Counted from the first letter of the stretch, positions 45,739-54,802 are shown. The stretch: 64,000 nt of DNA from Tabrizicola piscis (GCF_003940805.1 NZ_CP034328.1:3782001-3846000); one strand, 5' to 3'. Notes: generated from the letters alone by a model not told the origin. Translations and numbers: made by a program.

Positions 45739-46884
45739 GTGACCAAAAGCACCCCGTCGCCGCTGTCCTTGGCAGCCGCTCTCAACGCCTTTGTCGTTAC
45801 TTTCGGCGTGCTGTTTGGTGTGGTGACCGTCTACCTTGTCCTTGATCGCGCCAGAGTGTTCGAGACTCAGGCACTGACGGATGCCGTTCAGGTCCGGGGC
45901 CGACATGCGGCAGACGATCTGGCACGGAACCTGAACGACACTTGGCGCATGCTGGCCGCGGTCAGGGACAAGGCGTCAGCGTCCGATCCGGACATGATCC
46001 GGGGCATGTTGACGGCCGTGGTCGGCGATGGACTGCGCGTATCTTGGGCAGGGTTTGCAGAGCCGAACGGTCAGGTTCGCATGGCATCGGATGACTTGCT
46101 TTTGGGGGCTGACGTGTCATCGCGGCCCTGGTTCCAACGTGGCCTTTCGGGAAGTTTCGCGGGCGATGTGCATGAAGCCGTCCTGCTGAACGATCTTCTC
46201 GGCGGGACGGAGGCCGATCCATTCCGTTTCATCGATCTTGCCGCACCTGTCATCGGAGCCGATGGCACGGTCGATGGTGTCATCGGTCTGCATATCGATT
46301 TCTCCTGGGCCGAGGCCCTGCTTTCCGAGACCGCAGAAGAGCTTGGGCTTGACCTTTTCCTGGTCAATCAGGCGGGGGAACTGATCCTGTCGACCGATCC
46401 ATCCGTCAGCAGCAGCATCGAGTTGCAGGCCTTCCGCGCGGCTGCAGCTGGCGTCGCTTCGACCACTGTCGAGACCTGGCCCGACGGTATCCGCTATTTC
46501 GCAACGGTCATTCCCGAGGTCCAGTATGATGATCTGCCCTCGTTCGGTTGGCGCATCGTGGCGCGGATCGCCCCCACGTCCTTTGATCAGGCGCAGGCGC
46601 AGTTGCTGCGGTCTGTCGTGATCGTGCTGTCCGCGGTCGGGCTGCTTCTTCTGGTCATGACAGCGGCCTTCAGCCGCTGGTTCCTGCAGCCCTTCCACGA
46701 CCTGGCCGAGAACGCCCGGCGGATGGCGGAGGGGTCGGACGAATACCCGTTCGAATCGCGGCGGACCAGCGAACTTGCCAGATTGTCGGCAGCGCTGGCG
46801 CGATTGCAGTCAAGAGAGACGGCAGGTCCTTCGCCGGGCGTGACTTCTGCAGCGACCACGCCCCTTACGCCGAAGGAGAAATAG
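45739..46884 (+). CDS. Cache-HAMP membrane sensor without output domain
   Basis: 381 residues. TM1 is at about 14-35, then a periplasmic Cache-type (PAS-like) sensor of about 250 residues with WAGFAEPNGQVRMASDDLLLG, RPWFQRGLSG and DGTVDGVIGLHIDFSWAEALL, as in dCache_1. TM2 is near 289-312, followed by a HAMP domain (RWFLQPFHDLAENARRMAEGSDEYPF) and a short tail. No kinase, GGDEF, EAL or MA domain follows, so the output must be through a partner. The start is GTG 45739. It is first in the polysaccharide operon, so it may sense an extracellular cue for the synthase. Confidence 0.82.
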   Translation: MTKSTPSPLSLAAALNAFVVTFGVLFGVVTVYLVLDRARVFETQALTDAVQVRGRHAADDLARNLNDTWRMLAAVRDKASASDPDMIRGMLTAVVGDGLRVSWAGFAEPNGQVRMASDDLLLGADVSSRPWFQRGLSGSFAGDVHEAVLLNDLLGGTEADPFRFIDLAAPVIGADGTVDGVIGLHIDFSWAEALLSETAEELGLDLFLVNQAGELILSTDPSVSSSIELQAFRAAAAGVASTTVETWPDGIRYFATVIPEVQYDDLPSFGWRIVARIAPTSFDQAQAQLLRSVVIVLSAVGLLLLVMTAAFSRWFLQPFHDLAENARRMAEGSDEYPFESRRTSELARLSAALARLQSRETAGPSPGVTSAATTPLTPKEK

Positions 46885-46886
46885 GA

Positions 46887-48050
46887 ATGCGCTACTTTCG
46901 TCTCTTGTTGGGTGTGCTTGTCATTGCTGGAACGATCTGGATCATCATCGGCGAACAGATGTCGGGTGCCAGCGCCGACGCCTTTGTCAACGCGCGGCTT
47001 GCCACGGTTCGGGCTCCGGTTGCGGGGCGGCTGACGATACCGGAACGCCCGCTTGGATCATCCGTGGGGGCGGGCGAGGAACTGGGCACGGTCGCAGACA
47101 GCCTGGCCGATGCGATCCGGTTGAATGATCTTGTCATGGAAGAGGCCATCGCCGAGGCCGAACTGGCCGCCGTGCGCGCACGTCTTGACACTGTTGACGA
47201 CCAGATCGAACCGCTGTCGCTTCGACTGTCAGCCTACACTGGCGCCCGCGTGGCCGAGATTGAGGCGCGGCTTGCACATGCGCGGGACCGGCTTGCGCTG
47301 CTGGAGTCCGGTACGCAGGTTGAAACGAACCTGTCGGATCTTGCCGCAGGGGCGCAGCTGGGCGAGGGGTCTGATCCGCGGCTGCCCGGTCTTGCCTTGA
47401 CCTATGCGCGGGAACGGGTCGCCGTGCTTGAGATCGCACTGGACGCGGCGAGGAATGGGGTTTTCCTTGGCGATGGGTACAATGACGCCCCCTATTCGGA
47501 ACAGCGACGCGCCGAAATGGTCACGCTGCGCGACGGTCTGGCCGCAGATGTTGATCTTGGATCGGCGCGCCTTGTCGCAATCAAGACGCGGATCGCACAA
47601 GAGCAAGTGCGGGCAAGCGCGCTTGGGCGCGCCGCCCTGATCGCGCCGGCAAGTGGCGTGATATGGGAAGCGCTTGCTGCCGATGGCGAGGTTGTTCAGC
47701 GCGGACAGGACGTGTGGCGGCTGGTCGATTGCGGGTCAGTGATCGTCAGCCTGTCGGTGACGGAAAGCATCTACAACAGCTTGCAGATCGGTGACGCGGC
47801 GGTGTTTCGGCTGTCGGGCGACGGGCGCAGCTTTCCCGCCACCGTTCTAAGGCTGGCAGGGTCGGGGGCCCGCACGATCTATGACAACCTTGCGGTGGCC
47901 CCAAGCCAGAAGCATCTTGAACGCCATGACGTGACACTGCTGGTCCCGGCCTTGCGTGACGACCCGTCGCTTTACTGTCTGGTTGGTCGGTCCGGCCGGG
48001 TCTTCTTTGACCGTCGCCCGCTGGATCTGGTCAGGAACCTTTGGCAATGA
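46887..48050 (+). CDS. HlyD-type membrane-fusion protein, BgsB-like
   Basis: 387 residues. One TM helix (LLLGVLVIAGTIWIIIGEQ), then a biotinyl-lipoyl-like half with TVRAPVAGRLTIPERPLGS, a coiled-coil hairpin (about residues 80-215, rich in Ala/Glu/Leu/Arg) and the second lipoyl half AALIAPASGVIWEALAADGEVVQRGQDVWRLVD. A beta-barrel region follows. It would span the periplasm. With the GT2 synthase next to it, it matches the BgsB-BgsA arrangement of beta-glucan synthesis. It lies two bases after the sensor gene. Confidence 0.85.
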   Translation: MRYFRLLLGVLVIAGTIWIIIGEQMSGASADAFVNARLATVRAPVAGRLTIPERPLGSSVGAGEELGTVADSLADAIRLNDLVMEEAIAEAELAAVRARLDTVDDQIEPLSLRLSAYTGARVAEIEARLAHARDRLALLESGTQVETNLSDLAAGAQLGEGSDPRLPGLALTYARERVAVLEIALDAARNGVFLGDGYNDAPYSEQRRAEMVTLRDGLAADVDLGSARLVAIKTRIAQEQVRASALGRAALIAPASGVIWEALAADGEVVQRGQDVWRLVDCGSVIVSLSVTESIYNSLQIGDAAVFRLSGDGRSFPATVLRLAGSGARTIYDNLAVAPSQKHLERHDVTLLVPALRDDPSLYCLVGRSGRVFFDRRPLDLVRNLWQ

Positions 48051-48081
48051 TCGCCGCCCCGCACGGCTGGGACGGCCGCTG

Positions 48082-50064
48082 ATGCCGCCGGTCTTTCTCG
48101 GCGACGCCGCTTCAGGTGCCATTCCGATGCTCTTGGTCCTCGGCTTGGCCATTCTGCTGCCGCTGATCATCGACCCGTCGCGCACCAGTCACCGCGTTCC
48201 GCTGTTTCTGGTCGCTGGCATACTTGCGTTGCGCTACGCGTGGTGGCGGCTGACCGAAACGATCGCGCCGATTGGCTGGACATGGGATTTCGCGGCGAGC
48301 TGGTCCTTGGCGGCGTTCGAGATGGCCGCGCTTTTAGGGTCATTGTCCGGTTTCGTGTTGATGTCGCGTGTGCGACAGCGGACAGCCGAGGTTGAAAGGC
48401 ATCGCGGCTGGTGGGGCGATGCACCCTTGCCAAGGGTGGCCATTCTTATCGCCACCTACAACGAGTCGCTTGAGGTGCTGGAGCGGACAATCGTCGGTGC
48501 CTTGGCGCTGAACCACCCGGCGAAGGAAGTCGTCGTGCTGGATGACGGTCGGCGCGACTGGTTGCACGACTACTGCAACAGGCAGGGTGTGCGGTATCTG
48601 CGACGGGCGGACAACAAGGGGTCCAAGGCCGGCAACATCAATGCGGCCCTTCAGGTCCTTCGATCCGATCCGACACCGCCAGAGTTCATCGCAGTCCTTG
48701 ATGCCGATTTCGTGCCACACCGGGGGTTCATCAGCCGCTCGCTGGCGCTGTTTCATGACCCGACCGTGGGCTTGGTGCAAACGCCCCAGCATTTCTTCAA
48801 TGCCGATCCGATCCAGCACAATCTGGGCCTCAGCCGATCATACCCTGATGAGCAACGGTTCTTCTTTGACCACATGCAGCCCTCGCGCGATGCCTGGGGC
48901 ATCGCAATCTGCTGCGGAACTTCGTCGATGGTGCGGCTTGCAGCGCTTGATGCGGTCGGCGATTTTCCGACGGACAGCGTGACCGAGGATTTTCTGCTTA
49001 CCGTGGTCCTGCAGACGGCGGGCTACCAGACCGTATACCTGAACGAACCCCTGACCGAGGGTCTCGCCCCCGAGGGATTGAAGGAATACGTGACGCAAAG
49101 GGCGCGTTGGTGCCTTGGGCAGATGCAGATCGTGCGCAGCCGGTTTGGCCCCCTTGGGATGTCCACACTGCGTCTGAGAGACCGGTGGAGCATGCTCGAC
49201 GCGACGCTTTATTGGGTCGCCTCGTTTCCGTTCCGGATCGCGGCACTTGTCTACCCGCTGCTCTACTGGTTCTTCAACATTACCGTGGTGGATGCCGAAG
49301 TCGCAGACGTTCTGAGCTACTTTGGAACCTATTTTGTTTGGGTGACGATGGTGATGAACACCTTGTCGCGGGGTCTGATCGTGCCTGTCATTCATGACGT
49401 CAGCCAGTTGCTGGGTGCGATCCCCATCACGCGCGCGGCCTTCGTGGGCTTGCTGCGGCCGAGGGGGCATCCGTTCTCGGTAACGGCCAAGGGCGGCGAT
49501 CGAAGCCAGGTGACCGTGCAGTGGTCGTTGATGTTTCCCTATCTCTGCCTTCTGGTTCTGACGCTTGTCGGGCTGTCCTTGGGGATCATGTTCGACAGCT
49601 TTGCCTTCTACGACGCGGGGGACGGCAAATCGGTCATCCTGTTCTGGACGATCTATAACGCCATAGTTCTTGCCGTTCTGGTCATTGCCTGTGTGGAACT
49701 GCCCCGGAACGAGCGTCACATTGCCGATAAACCCGAACGGGCGATCTTTGTGGCCGAAGGAAAGCCGGGCCGGGTGTGGCTGGTCGGGATGACGCAGAAT
49801 TCCGCGCGTATTCGGGGGCAGGTGCATCCAGCAGGAACGCGCGGGCTGATGCGCATCCGAGAGGTGGGGGATGTTCCGGCAATCGTGCTTGAACCGACGA
49901 TTGATGGCGGTCGCGTGGCGTTGCTGCCCAACGAAGAGCAGCAGCATAACTTCATGCGTCGCTTCTACACCGAGGGCGAAGCGCCCGGCGTGATCGCTGT
50001 CAAATCGACAGCGTTGCTGAATGACCTTGCCAGACGTTTTTCCTTTTCCTGGGGCAGGCCATGA
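48082..50064 (+). CDS. Cellulose-synthase-like family 2 glycosyltransferase (BgsA-like)
   Basis: 660 residues, processive membrane beta-glycosyltransferase. Two N-terminal TM helices are followed by the cytosolic GT domain with VAILIATYNES, VVVLDDGRRDW (first Asp near 154), AVLDADFVPHRG (DxD near 206), VTEDFLL (TED near 301) and the QRARW product-binding motif near 339. Several TM helices come next (about 365-540), then a C-terminal cytosolic domain of about 100 residues. This part lacks a clear PilZ RxxxR/NxSxxG pattern, although NERHIADKPER is reminiscent. Size, motifs and MFP neighbour fit BgsA, whose glucan synthesis depends on c-di-GMP. The product here is inferred, not shown. The ATG at 48082 is preferred; an upstream frame overlaps the MFP gene. 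Confidence 0.87.
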   Translation: MPPVFLGDAASGAIPMLLVLGLAILLPLIIDPSRTSHRVPLFLVAGILALRYAWWRLTETIAPIGWTWDFAASWSLAAFEMAALLGSLSGFVLMSRVRQRTAEVERHRGWWGDAPLPRVAILIATYNESLEVLERTIVGALALNHPAKEVVVLDDGRRDWLHDYCNRQGVRYLRRADNKGSKAGNINAALQVLRSDPTPPEFIAVLDADFVPHRGFISRSLALFHDPTVGLVQTPQHFFNADPIQHNLGLSRSYPDEQRFFFDHMQPSRDAWGIAICCGTSSMVRLAALDAVGDFPTDSVTEDFLLTVVLQTAGYQTVYLNEPLTEGLAPEGLKEYVTQRARWCLGQMQIVRSRFGPLGMSTLRLRDRWSMLDATLYWVASFPFRIAALVYPLLYWFFNITVVDAEVADVLSYFGTYFVWVTMVMNTLSRGLIVPVIHDVSQLLGAIPITRAAFVGLLRPRGHPFSVTAKGGDRSQVTVQWSLMFPYLCLLVLTLVGLSLGIMFDSFAFYDAGDGKSVILFWTIYNAIVLAVLVIACVELPRNERHIADKPERAIFVAEGKPGRVWLVGMTQNSARIRGQVHPAGTRGLMRIREVGDVPAIVLEPTIDGGRVALLPNEEQQHNFMRRFYTEGEAPGVIAVKSTALLNDLARRFSFSWGRP

Positions 50065-50444
50065 CCGCACGATCCGTGACACCTGCGCGCGACTTCGCGT
50101 GGTCGCCCTTGCTGCGCGCTGCGGACTGATCGCCCCTGGGCCTTACAGTCGCAAAGCTGCCCCCGGCAGGAGCTGTGATGTCCTGCATGGCGCGAAACCG
50201 GCCGTCCAGGTTGACCGCGTTCATCTGAGAACCGTGGAACCGCAGGCCCTGCATTCTGGTCCGGATGTCCTGCTCCAGGCCGCCGCCTTGCCCCGGGTCG
50301 CATTCCGCTGCGCAAACCGATTGATTAACGCTCACATTCAGGCGAGATTTCCGTCCAGCGGCAACACATTCAAGTAATGTCGGATGTTCGGCTCAGCTCT
50401 TTGCGACGTTCACGCTATCCAGGTTGCCGGCAGGAAAGCCCCCG
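50065..50444. other. 380-base intergenic region, no gene recognised
   Basis: Between the glycosyltransferase and the sulfotransferase-like gene. Open frames exist on both strands but have no start/RBS support and no recognisable motif. No strong hairpin was noticed. It may hold a separate promoter for the downstream gene, or the remains of a decayed gene. Confidence 0.4.
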
Positions 50445-51674
50445 ATGAAGATCATTGTCCATTTGGGCCAAGGCAAGACCGGAACCACGGCCTTGCAGGA
50501 ATCACTGCATGCCGCAGCCACGGAACTGCGTGCGCACAAGGTTCTCTACCCTCAATTCGGGCACGGTTTCATCGCGCACCACTTGCTTTTGCCGCTGTGT
50601 GGCGATCCGAACCGTTTGCCGCCATGGAACTTGGAGACGCTGGGGGGGCCCGAAGCCGCTGTCGAAATCGCGCAGGTGGCGTGGCACAAGACCCGCGAAG
50701 ACATTCGACGCAATCCGCCAGAGCTTCTGGTTCTGTCCAGTGAGTATCTTTTCCGCACGGCCGAGACCGTCAAGGCTCGCCTCTTTGGCCGCCTGTCGGA
50801 ACTGTCCAGCGATATCACACCAGTGATTTACGTTCGGCATCCGGTCGACCATTGTCGGGCTCGGTTGCAGCAATCGTTGAAGCATTCTAACCGGCACTTT
50901 CGCCCGGTGCATGAGAATCTGAGGCAGCTCATACACGGCACTGATGCGGTGTTCGGCCGAAGTACCGAACTTGTAGCTTTCGCCCGGAACGAGCTTCATG
51001 GAAACGACATCGTCTTTGATTTCGCGACCCGCTTTCTTGCGCCATGGGTGCAGGCTGCGAACCTCAAAAGCTTGAACGCCAATGTCGGTCTGTCCGCGGA
51101 AGCCTTGGTGTTGCTGGCCCATTTGCGTGCGGAAGCTGGTGGATCCTACGAAGCCTCGCGGCACGTGGAGCGCCTGATCCCGCAGCTGGAAGCTTTGGAT
51201 AGAAGCGATCCCCCGACGCAACCATTTACCCTTCTGCCCGAGGTGGCGGAGGCCGCGCTGCGCTCTGCCACCAGCCATCGCTGGCTGGTCGAGACAGGCA
51301 AGTTGCATATTCCGGGTCTCGACGTTGATAAGATCGACGGCGCCGCCCCACCGGACTGGATGCGCAGCGCACCGCCCGAGTCCCTTTTTCTACATGATCC
51401 CGAACGCCTGGATCGCCTGCGCAGATCGATCGAGCTGCAACAGTCTACAGCCCGATCGATGACGGGACCGAGCACCGCATCGAACAGGCGATCCGGGTTA
51501 GGGGATCGGCTGTTGCGCTTCCTGCATCGGAAACTGGACTCGTTGCAGTATCTGAACGCTAGCGCCGCGCCGGGCCGGGGCGTCCGCGCTGAAGTGACGG
51601 AAGAGCGTGGAGTGAATGATCCGCTGCAGTCTGCTCTTGCCAAATCACTTGCGCCCAAAGGTGAGGGTCAGTAG
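50445..51674 (+). CDS. Sulfotransferase-like P-loop protein
   Basis: 409 residues. The N terminus reads IIVHLGQGKTGTTALQESL, a PAPS-type phosphosulfate loop. ITPVIYVRHPVDHCRARLQQSL has the pattern of the 3'-phosphate-binding region of sulfotransferases. The rest is poorly conserved and the C-terminal 80 residues look disordered. It probably transfers sulfate to a glycan, and its position after the synthase suggests that glycan. The ATG at 50445 follows AGGAAAG. Base use is a little less GC-rich than the neighbours. The function is a family-level guess. Confidence 0.7.
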   Translation: MKIIVHLGQGKTGTTALQESLHAAATELRAHKVLYPQFGHGFIAHHLLLPLCGDPNRLPPWNLETLGGPEAAVEIAQVAWHKTREDIRRNPPELLVLSSEYLFRTAETVKARLFGRLSELSSDITPVIYVRHPVDHCRARLQQSLKHSNRHFRPVHENLRQLIHGTDAVFGRSTELVAFARNELHGNDIVFDFATRFLAPWVQAANLKSLNANVGLSAEALVLLAHLRAEAGGSYEASRHVERLIPQLEALDRSDPPTQPFTLLPEVAEAALRSATSHRWLVETGKLHIPGLDVDKIDGAAPPDWMRSAPPESLFLHDPERLDRLRRSIELQQSTARSMTGPSTASNRRSGLGDRLLRFLHRKLDSLQYLNASAAPGRGVRAEVTEERGVNDPLQSALAKSLAPKGEGQ

Positions 51675-51778
51675 CGGCGGGGACTGTCTCGCGTTCGTCT
51701 GATGGCGGATAGGGCGTGTGCGCCCCTTGTGCGTCACACTCGACGGCTGGTGGCTTAAGGCATTGTCCAAGGTGTGGA

Positions 51779-51852
51779 TGGAGGCGGGTACCGGAATCGA
51801 ACCGGTCTTCACGGATTTGCAATCCGCTGCGTAACCTCTCCGCCAACCCGCC
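51779..51852 (-). tRNA. tRNA-Cys (anticodon GCA)
   Basis: On the minus strand from GGCGGGTTGGCGGAGAGG to ACCCGCCTCCA. The acceptor GGCGGGT/ACCCGCC is perfect, the anticodon loop ATTGCAAAT gives GCA, and the CCA end is encoded. 74 bases. Confidence 0.96.
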
Positions 51853-51919
51853 GCGATGAGTGGGGATTCGATACCGGATCAGGCGTGCGGCTGCAAGTGG
51901 CTGATCGCGCGGAAATGGA

Positions 51920-52519
51920 CTAACGCAGAAGCCTGTCAGTCTTGGTCGCGACCCGTTCCAGATGCCGGGCACGGCTTTCGGCGGTGGAACTGTCCATCAG
52001 GTAATGTGCGGCAAAGACAGTGCGGCGGCGCGGCGCGCATAGGAGCCCGATGCCGCGCGTCAGCATCCGTTTGCCGGGGCTTCCGACGAAAGTGGTCAGC
52101 CACCAGCTTGCGCCGCAGGTGGTGAACACACCTAGCCGGCGGATATGCGTGAGGCCTGGGCGGATGGTGCGGTTGACGCCGTTGGGCATCAGGAACGCGA
52201 CATCGGGCAGCATGGTGCGATCCAGCCAGCCTTTGAGGATTGCGGGCAGGGCATACCACCACGTCGGGTAGATGAAGATCAGCGTATCGGCCCAGTGCAA
52301 GTCATCCACATCCCCCGCCACGATTTCGCGGTTGCGCGGGGTGTCGAGGTAGCCCTCCCACTGGGCCAGGCTGAGGGTTGGGTCGAAGGCGCGGGCGTAA
52401 AGGTCGATCACCCTGACCTCGGCCCCTTTGGCTGCAAGGCGGGACAGGACGGTATCCCGGACGGCCGAGGTGAAGCTGCCCTCTTTCGGGTGGCAATAGA
52501 CGATCAGGGCGCGAGTCAT
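51920..52519 (-). CDS. Flavodoxin-fold NAD(P)H oxidoreductase 1
   Basis: 199 residues of the NQO1/MdaB-like (Flavodoxin_2) family. It starts RALIVYCHPKEGSFTSAVRD and has WADTLIFIYPTWWYALPAILKGWLDR, the flavin-binding PTWWY loop, then RLGVFTTCGAS. It likely reduces quinones or flavins with NAD(P)H. It overlaps the second paralog by 4 bases and is the last gene of the ABC operon to its right. Confidence 0.87.
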   Translation of the reverse strand: MTRALIVYCHPKEGSFTSAVRDTVLSRLAAKGAEVRVIDLYARAFDPTLSLAQWEGYLDTPRNREIVAGDVDDLHWADTLIFIYPTWWYALPAILKGWLDRTMLPDVAFLMPNGVNRTIRPGLTHIRRLGVFTTCGASWWLTTFVGSPGKRMLTRGIGLLCAPRRRTVFAAHYLMDSSTAESRARHLERVATKTDRLLR

Positions 52520-53097
52520 AGACGGTCCATCTCATGCGCCACGCGGGCGAGAAAGGCCTTGCGGCCGGCGTCCGTCACCCGGTTCATGTCGTAAAGCGCC
52601 AGATAGCGCAGCCGGTCGGGGCGGCAGATGAAGCGGATGACGCGGGTGAACATCTTCTTCGGCGGGTTCCCGGCAGCCCAGGCGCGAAAGGGCGTGGCCC
52701 CATAGCTGGTCACGACGGCCAGCTTGCGGATATGGGTCAGGGCCGGGGCGACAAGGCCGTTCTCCAGCGTGAAGGACACGCCGGGCAGGTAGACCCGGTC
52801 GAAGTATCCCTTCAGGATAGCCGGAAAGCCGAAGTTCCAGACCGGGTAGACAAAGACCAGCGCCTGGGCCGCGCGCAGCCGGTCGACGTAGCCCTGAACA
52901 GGCGCGGTGTTGTTAGCGGTGTTCTGATAGCCCCGGCGTTCGGCGGCGGTCAGCACCGGATCAAACCCTTCGGCGTATAGATCGCACAGGTCCACGTCCC
53001 ACCCCCGTGCAGTCAGGCGGTCAACGACTACCTGCTTCAGCGCCGCAGAAAAGCTTTCCGCGCAAGGCTGGGCAAAGACGACCAGAACGCGGGTCAT
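52516..53097 (-). CDS. Flavodoxin-fold NAD(P)H oxidoreductase 2
   Basis: 193 residues, paralog of the next gene. It starts MTRVLVVFAQPCAESFSAAL and has AQALVFVYPVWNFGFPAILKGYFDRVYLPGVSF, the flavin loop PVWNFG and AVVTSYGATPF. The start ATG at 53097 overlaps the permease stop (TGATG). Two such proteins in tandem behind an importer suggest stepwise reduction of the imported compound or of a flavin. Confidence 0.86.
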   Translation of the reverse strand: MTRVLVVFAQPCAESFSAALKQVVVDRLTARGWDVDLCDLYAEGFDPVLTAAERRGYQNTANNTAPVQGYVDRLRAAQALVFVYPVWNFGFPAILKGYFDRVYLPGVSFTLENGLVAPALTHIRKLAVVTSYGATPFRAWAAGNPPKKMFTRVIRFICRPDRLRYLALYDMNRVTDAGRKAFLARVAHEMDRL

Positions 53098-53960
53098 CAG
53101 GTTTCGCGCTTCAGCGCACTTTCGTGCCATTTGCGCAAAAGCATGTGTGACAGGAACGACAGGCCGGCAAAGATCACCACCCCGGTGACGGCAATGAGGA
53201 GAAGTGCCGCAAACATCCGGGGGGCGTTCAGCCGGTAGCTCGCCTCAAGGATCCGGAAGGCAAGGCCCGACCCGATGCCGCCCGTCCCCGCCACATATTC
53301 CGCGACAATCGCCCCGATCAGGCTAAGGCCCCCGGCAATGCGCAGACCCCCAAGGAAGTAGGGCAGGGCCGAGGGCAATTGTAGATAGCGCAAGCGTTGC
53401 CAGCGGCTGGCGCCGTAGATCCGGAACAGATCGCGCAGGTTATGGTCGGTGGAGTTGAGGCCAAGTGTGGTGTTGGCCAGGATCGGGAAGAAGGCCACGA
53501 TCCAGGCACAAAGCAGCAGCCCCGCCGTCCGACTGTCGACATAGATGAAGATCAAGGGCGCAATCGACACGACTGGCGTGACCTGCAGGATCACGGCGTA
53601 GGGGTAGAACGACATCTCGGCAAAGCGGCTTTGGTTGAACAGGACCGCAAGACCGACGCCCCCGATCACCGCAACGGCAAGGGCCATCAGAGTGATCTGC
53701 AGCGTGACCAAGAGCGCCTCGAACAGCATGGCCCAGTCCTTGACCAACGTCTCGATCACCTTGCCGGGGCTGGGAAGGATGTAATGCGGGATCTCGTTCC
53801 AGACGACCAGCCGGTCCCACCCGACGATCATGATGACAAAGACCAGCGCCGGAAGCACCCATTTCGCAACCCGGTCGATCCGGGCATTGCGCAGGCGGCG
53901 GGCTTCCTCGGGGTCAAGCGACAGGGAGTCGGGGGCTTTGCCAAGGTCTGTCACGGTCAT
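53097..53960 (-). CDS. ABC transporter permease (SsuC/TauC/ThiX type)
   Basis: 287 residues, about six TM helices. It has the binding-protein-dependent permease domain with the EAA-type loop LRDLFRIYGASRWQRLRYLQLPSALPYFLGGLRIAGGLSL. The IPHYILPSPGKVIETL segment is typical of nitrate/sulfonate/thiamine-precursor permeases. The ATG at 53960 overlaps the ATPase stop (ATGA). Confidence 0.9.
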   Translation of the reverse strand: MTVTDLGKAPDSLSLDPEEARRLRNARIDRVAKWVLPALVFVIMIVGWDRLVVWNEIPHYILPSPGKVIETLVKDWAMLFEALLVTLQITLMALAVAVIGGVGLAVLFNQSRFAEMSFYPYAVILQVTPVVSIAPLIFIYVDSRTAGLLLCAWIVAFFPILANTTLGLNSTDHNLRDLFRIYGASRWQRLRYLQLPSALPYFLGGLRIAGGLSLIGAIVAEYVAGTGGIGSGLAFRILEASYRLNAPRMFAALLLIAVTGVVIFAGLSFLSHMLLRKWHESALKRET

Positions 53961-54754
53961 GCCGCCTCTCCCATCGCGCGGTGCAGGGCCTTGCTGGTCA
54001 CTTGGCAATGCGCGGCATATTCGGCCGAAGTCCGGAACACCTCATCCCGTGGATAGGGGGCGGTCACGGTCACCTCTTCGATCACCCGGCCCGGACGCGC
54101 CGCCATCACGATGATCCGGTCGGACAGGAACACGCTTTCAAACACGGAATGGGTGACAAAGATCACCGTGCAGCCGATCCGTTCGCGCAAGGCCAGAAGG
54201 TCGGTGTTCAGCTTGTGGCGGGTGATTTCGTCCAGCGCGGCAAAGGGTTCATCCATCAGGATCAGGCGCGGGTTGGTCACCAGCGCCCGCGCGATGGACA
54301 CCCGCATCTTCATGCCGCCCGAAAGTTCGCGCGGATAGGATGCGGCAAAGGCCGACAGACCGACCAGTGACAGGGCCTGATCCACCTCATCCTTCGCGGC
54401 GGCAAAGCTCTTGCCGCGCAGGCGGAACGGCAAAAACACATTCTCGGCCACCGTGGCCCAGGGCATCAGCGTGGGTTCCTGAAACACCACGCCAAGATCG
54501 CCCGCACCTTGCCCCCCGTCCCAGCGGATGCGGCCCGCTGTCGGCGTAGACAGCCCGGCGATCAGCCGCAAGGCCGTGGATTTCCCGCAGCCGGACGGAC
54601 CGAGAAGCGATATGAAATCGCCTTCATGCACGGTTAGCGACATGTCCCGCAGCGCGGTAACAGTGCCGTTGAAGACCTTGCCCACCTCGGCAAGCTCCAT
54701 AAGCCGGGGGCGTTGGCCAAGCGGCAAGATCGGGCGATGGATCAGGTCTGTCAT
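53957..54754 (-). CDS. ABC transporter ATPase (SsuB/TauB type)
   Basis: 265 residues, with Walker A LLGPSGCGKSTAL, signature LSGGMKMRVSIARAL, Walker B RLILMDEPFAALDE and the switch His in FVTHSVFESVFLSDR. It energises the permease that follows. The gap to the binding-protein gene contains a strong hairpin. Confidence 0.92.
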   Translation of the reverse strand: MTDLIHRPILPLGQRPRLMELAEVGKVFNGTVTALRDMSLTVHEGDFISLLGPSGCGKSTALRLIAGLSTPTAGRIRWDGGQGAGDLGVVFQEPTLMPWATVAENVFLPFRLRGKSFAAAKDEVDQALSLVGLSAFAASYPRELSGGMKMRVSIARALVTNPRLILMDEPFAALDEITRHKLNTDLLALRERIGCTVIFVTHSVFESVFLSDRIIVMAARPGRVIEEVTVTAPYPRDEVFRTSAEYAAHCQVTSKALHRAMGEAA

Positions 54755-54766
54755 GCGCGGTGCAAG

Positions 54767-54794
54767 GTCGGGTGGGCAATCGCGCCCACCCGAC
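54767..54794 (-). terminator. Hairpin between binding-protein and ATPase genes
   Basis: A perfect 11-base stem GTCGGGTGGGC/GCCCACCCGAC with a 6-base loop in the 48-base gap. There is no T-run, so it is more likely an mRNA 3'-stabilising or partial-termination element that keeps binding-protein mRNA higher than that of the membrane parts. Confidence 0.65.
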
Positions 54795-54802
54795 GCAAGG
54801 TC

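Noticed and set aside
50000..50335. 111-codon minus-strand frame in the 380-base gap after the glycosyltransferase
   Set aside because: Runs into the end of the glycosyltransferase gene, no ribosome site, no motif I can name.
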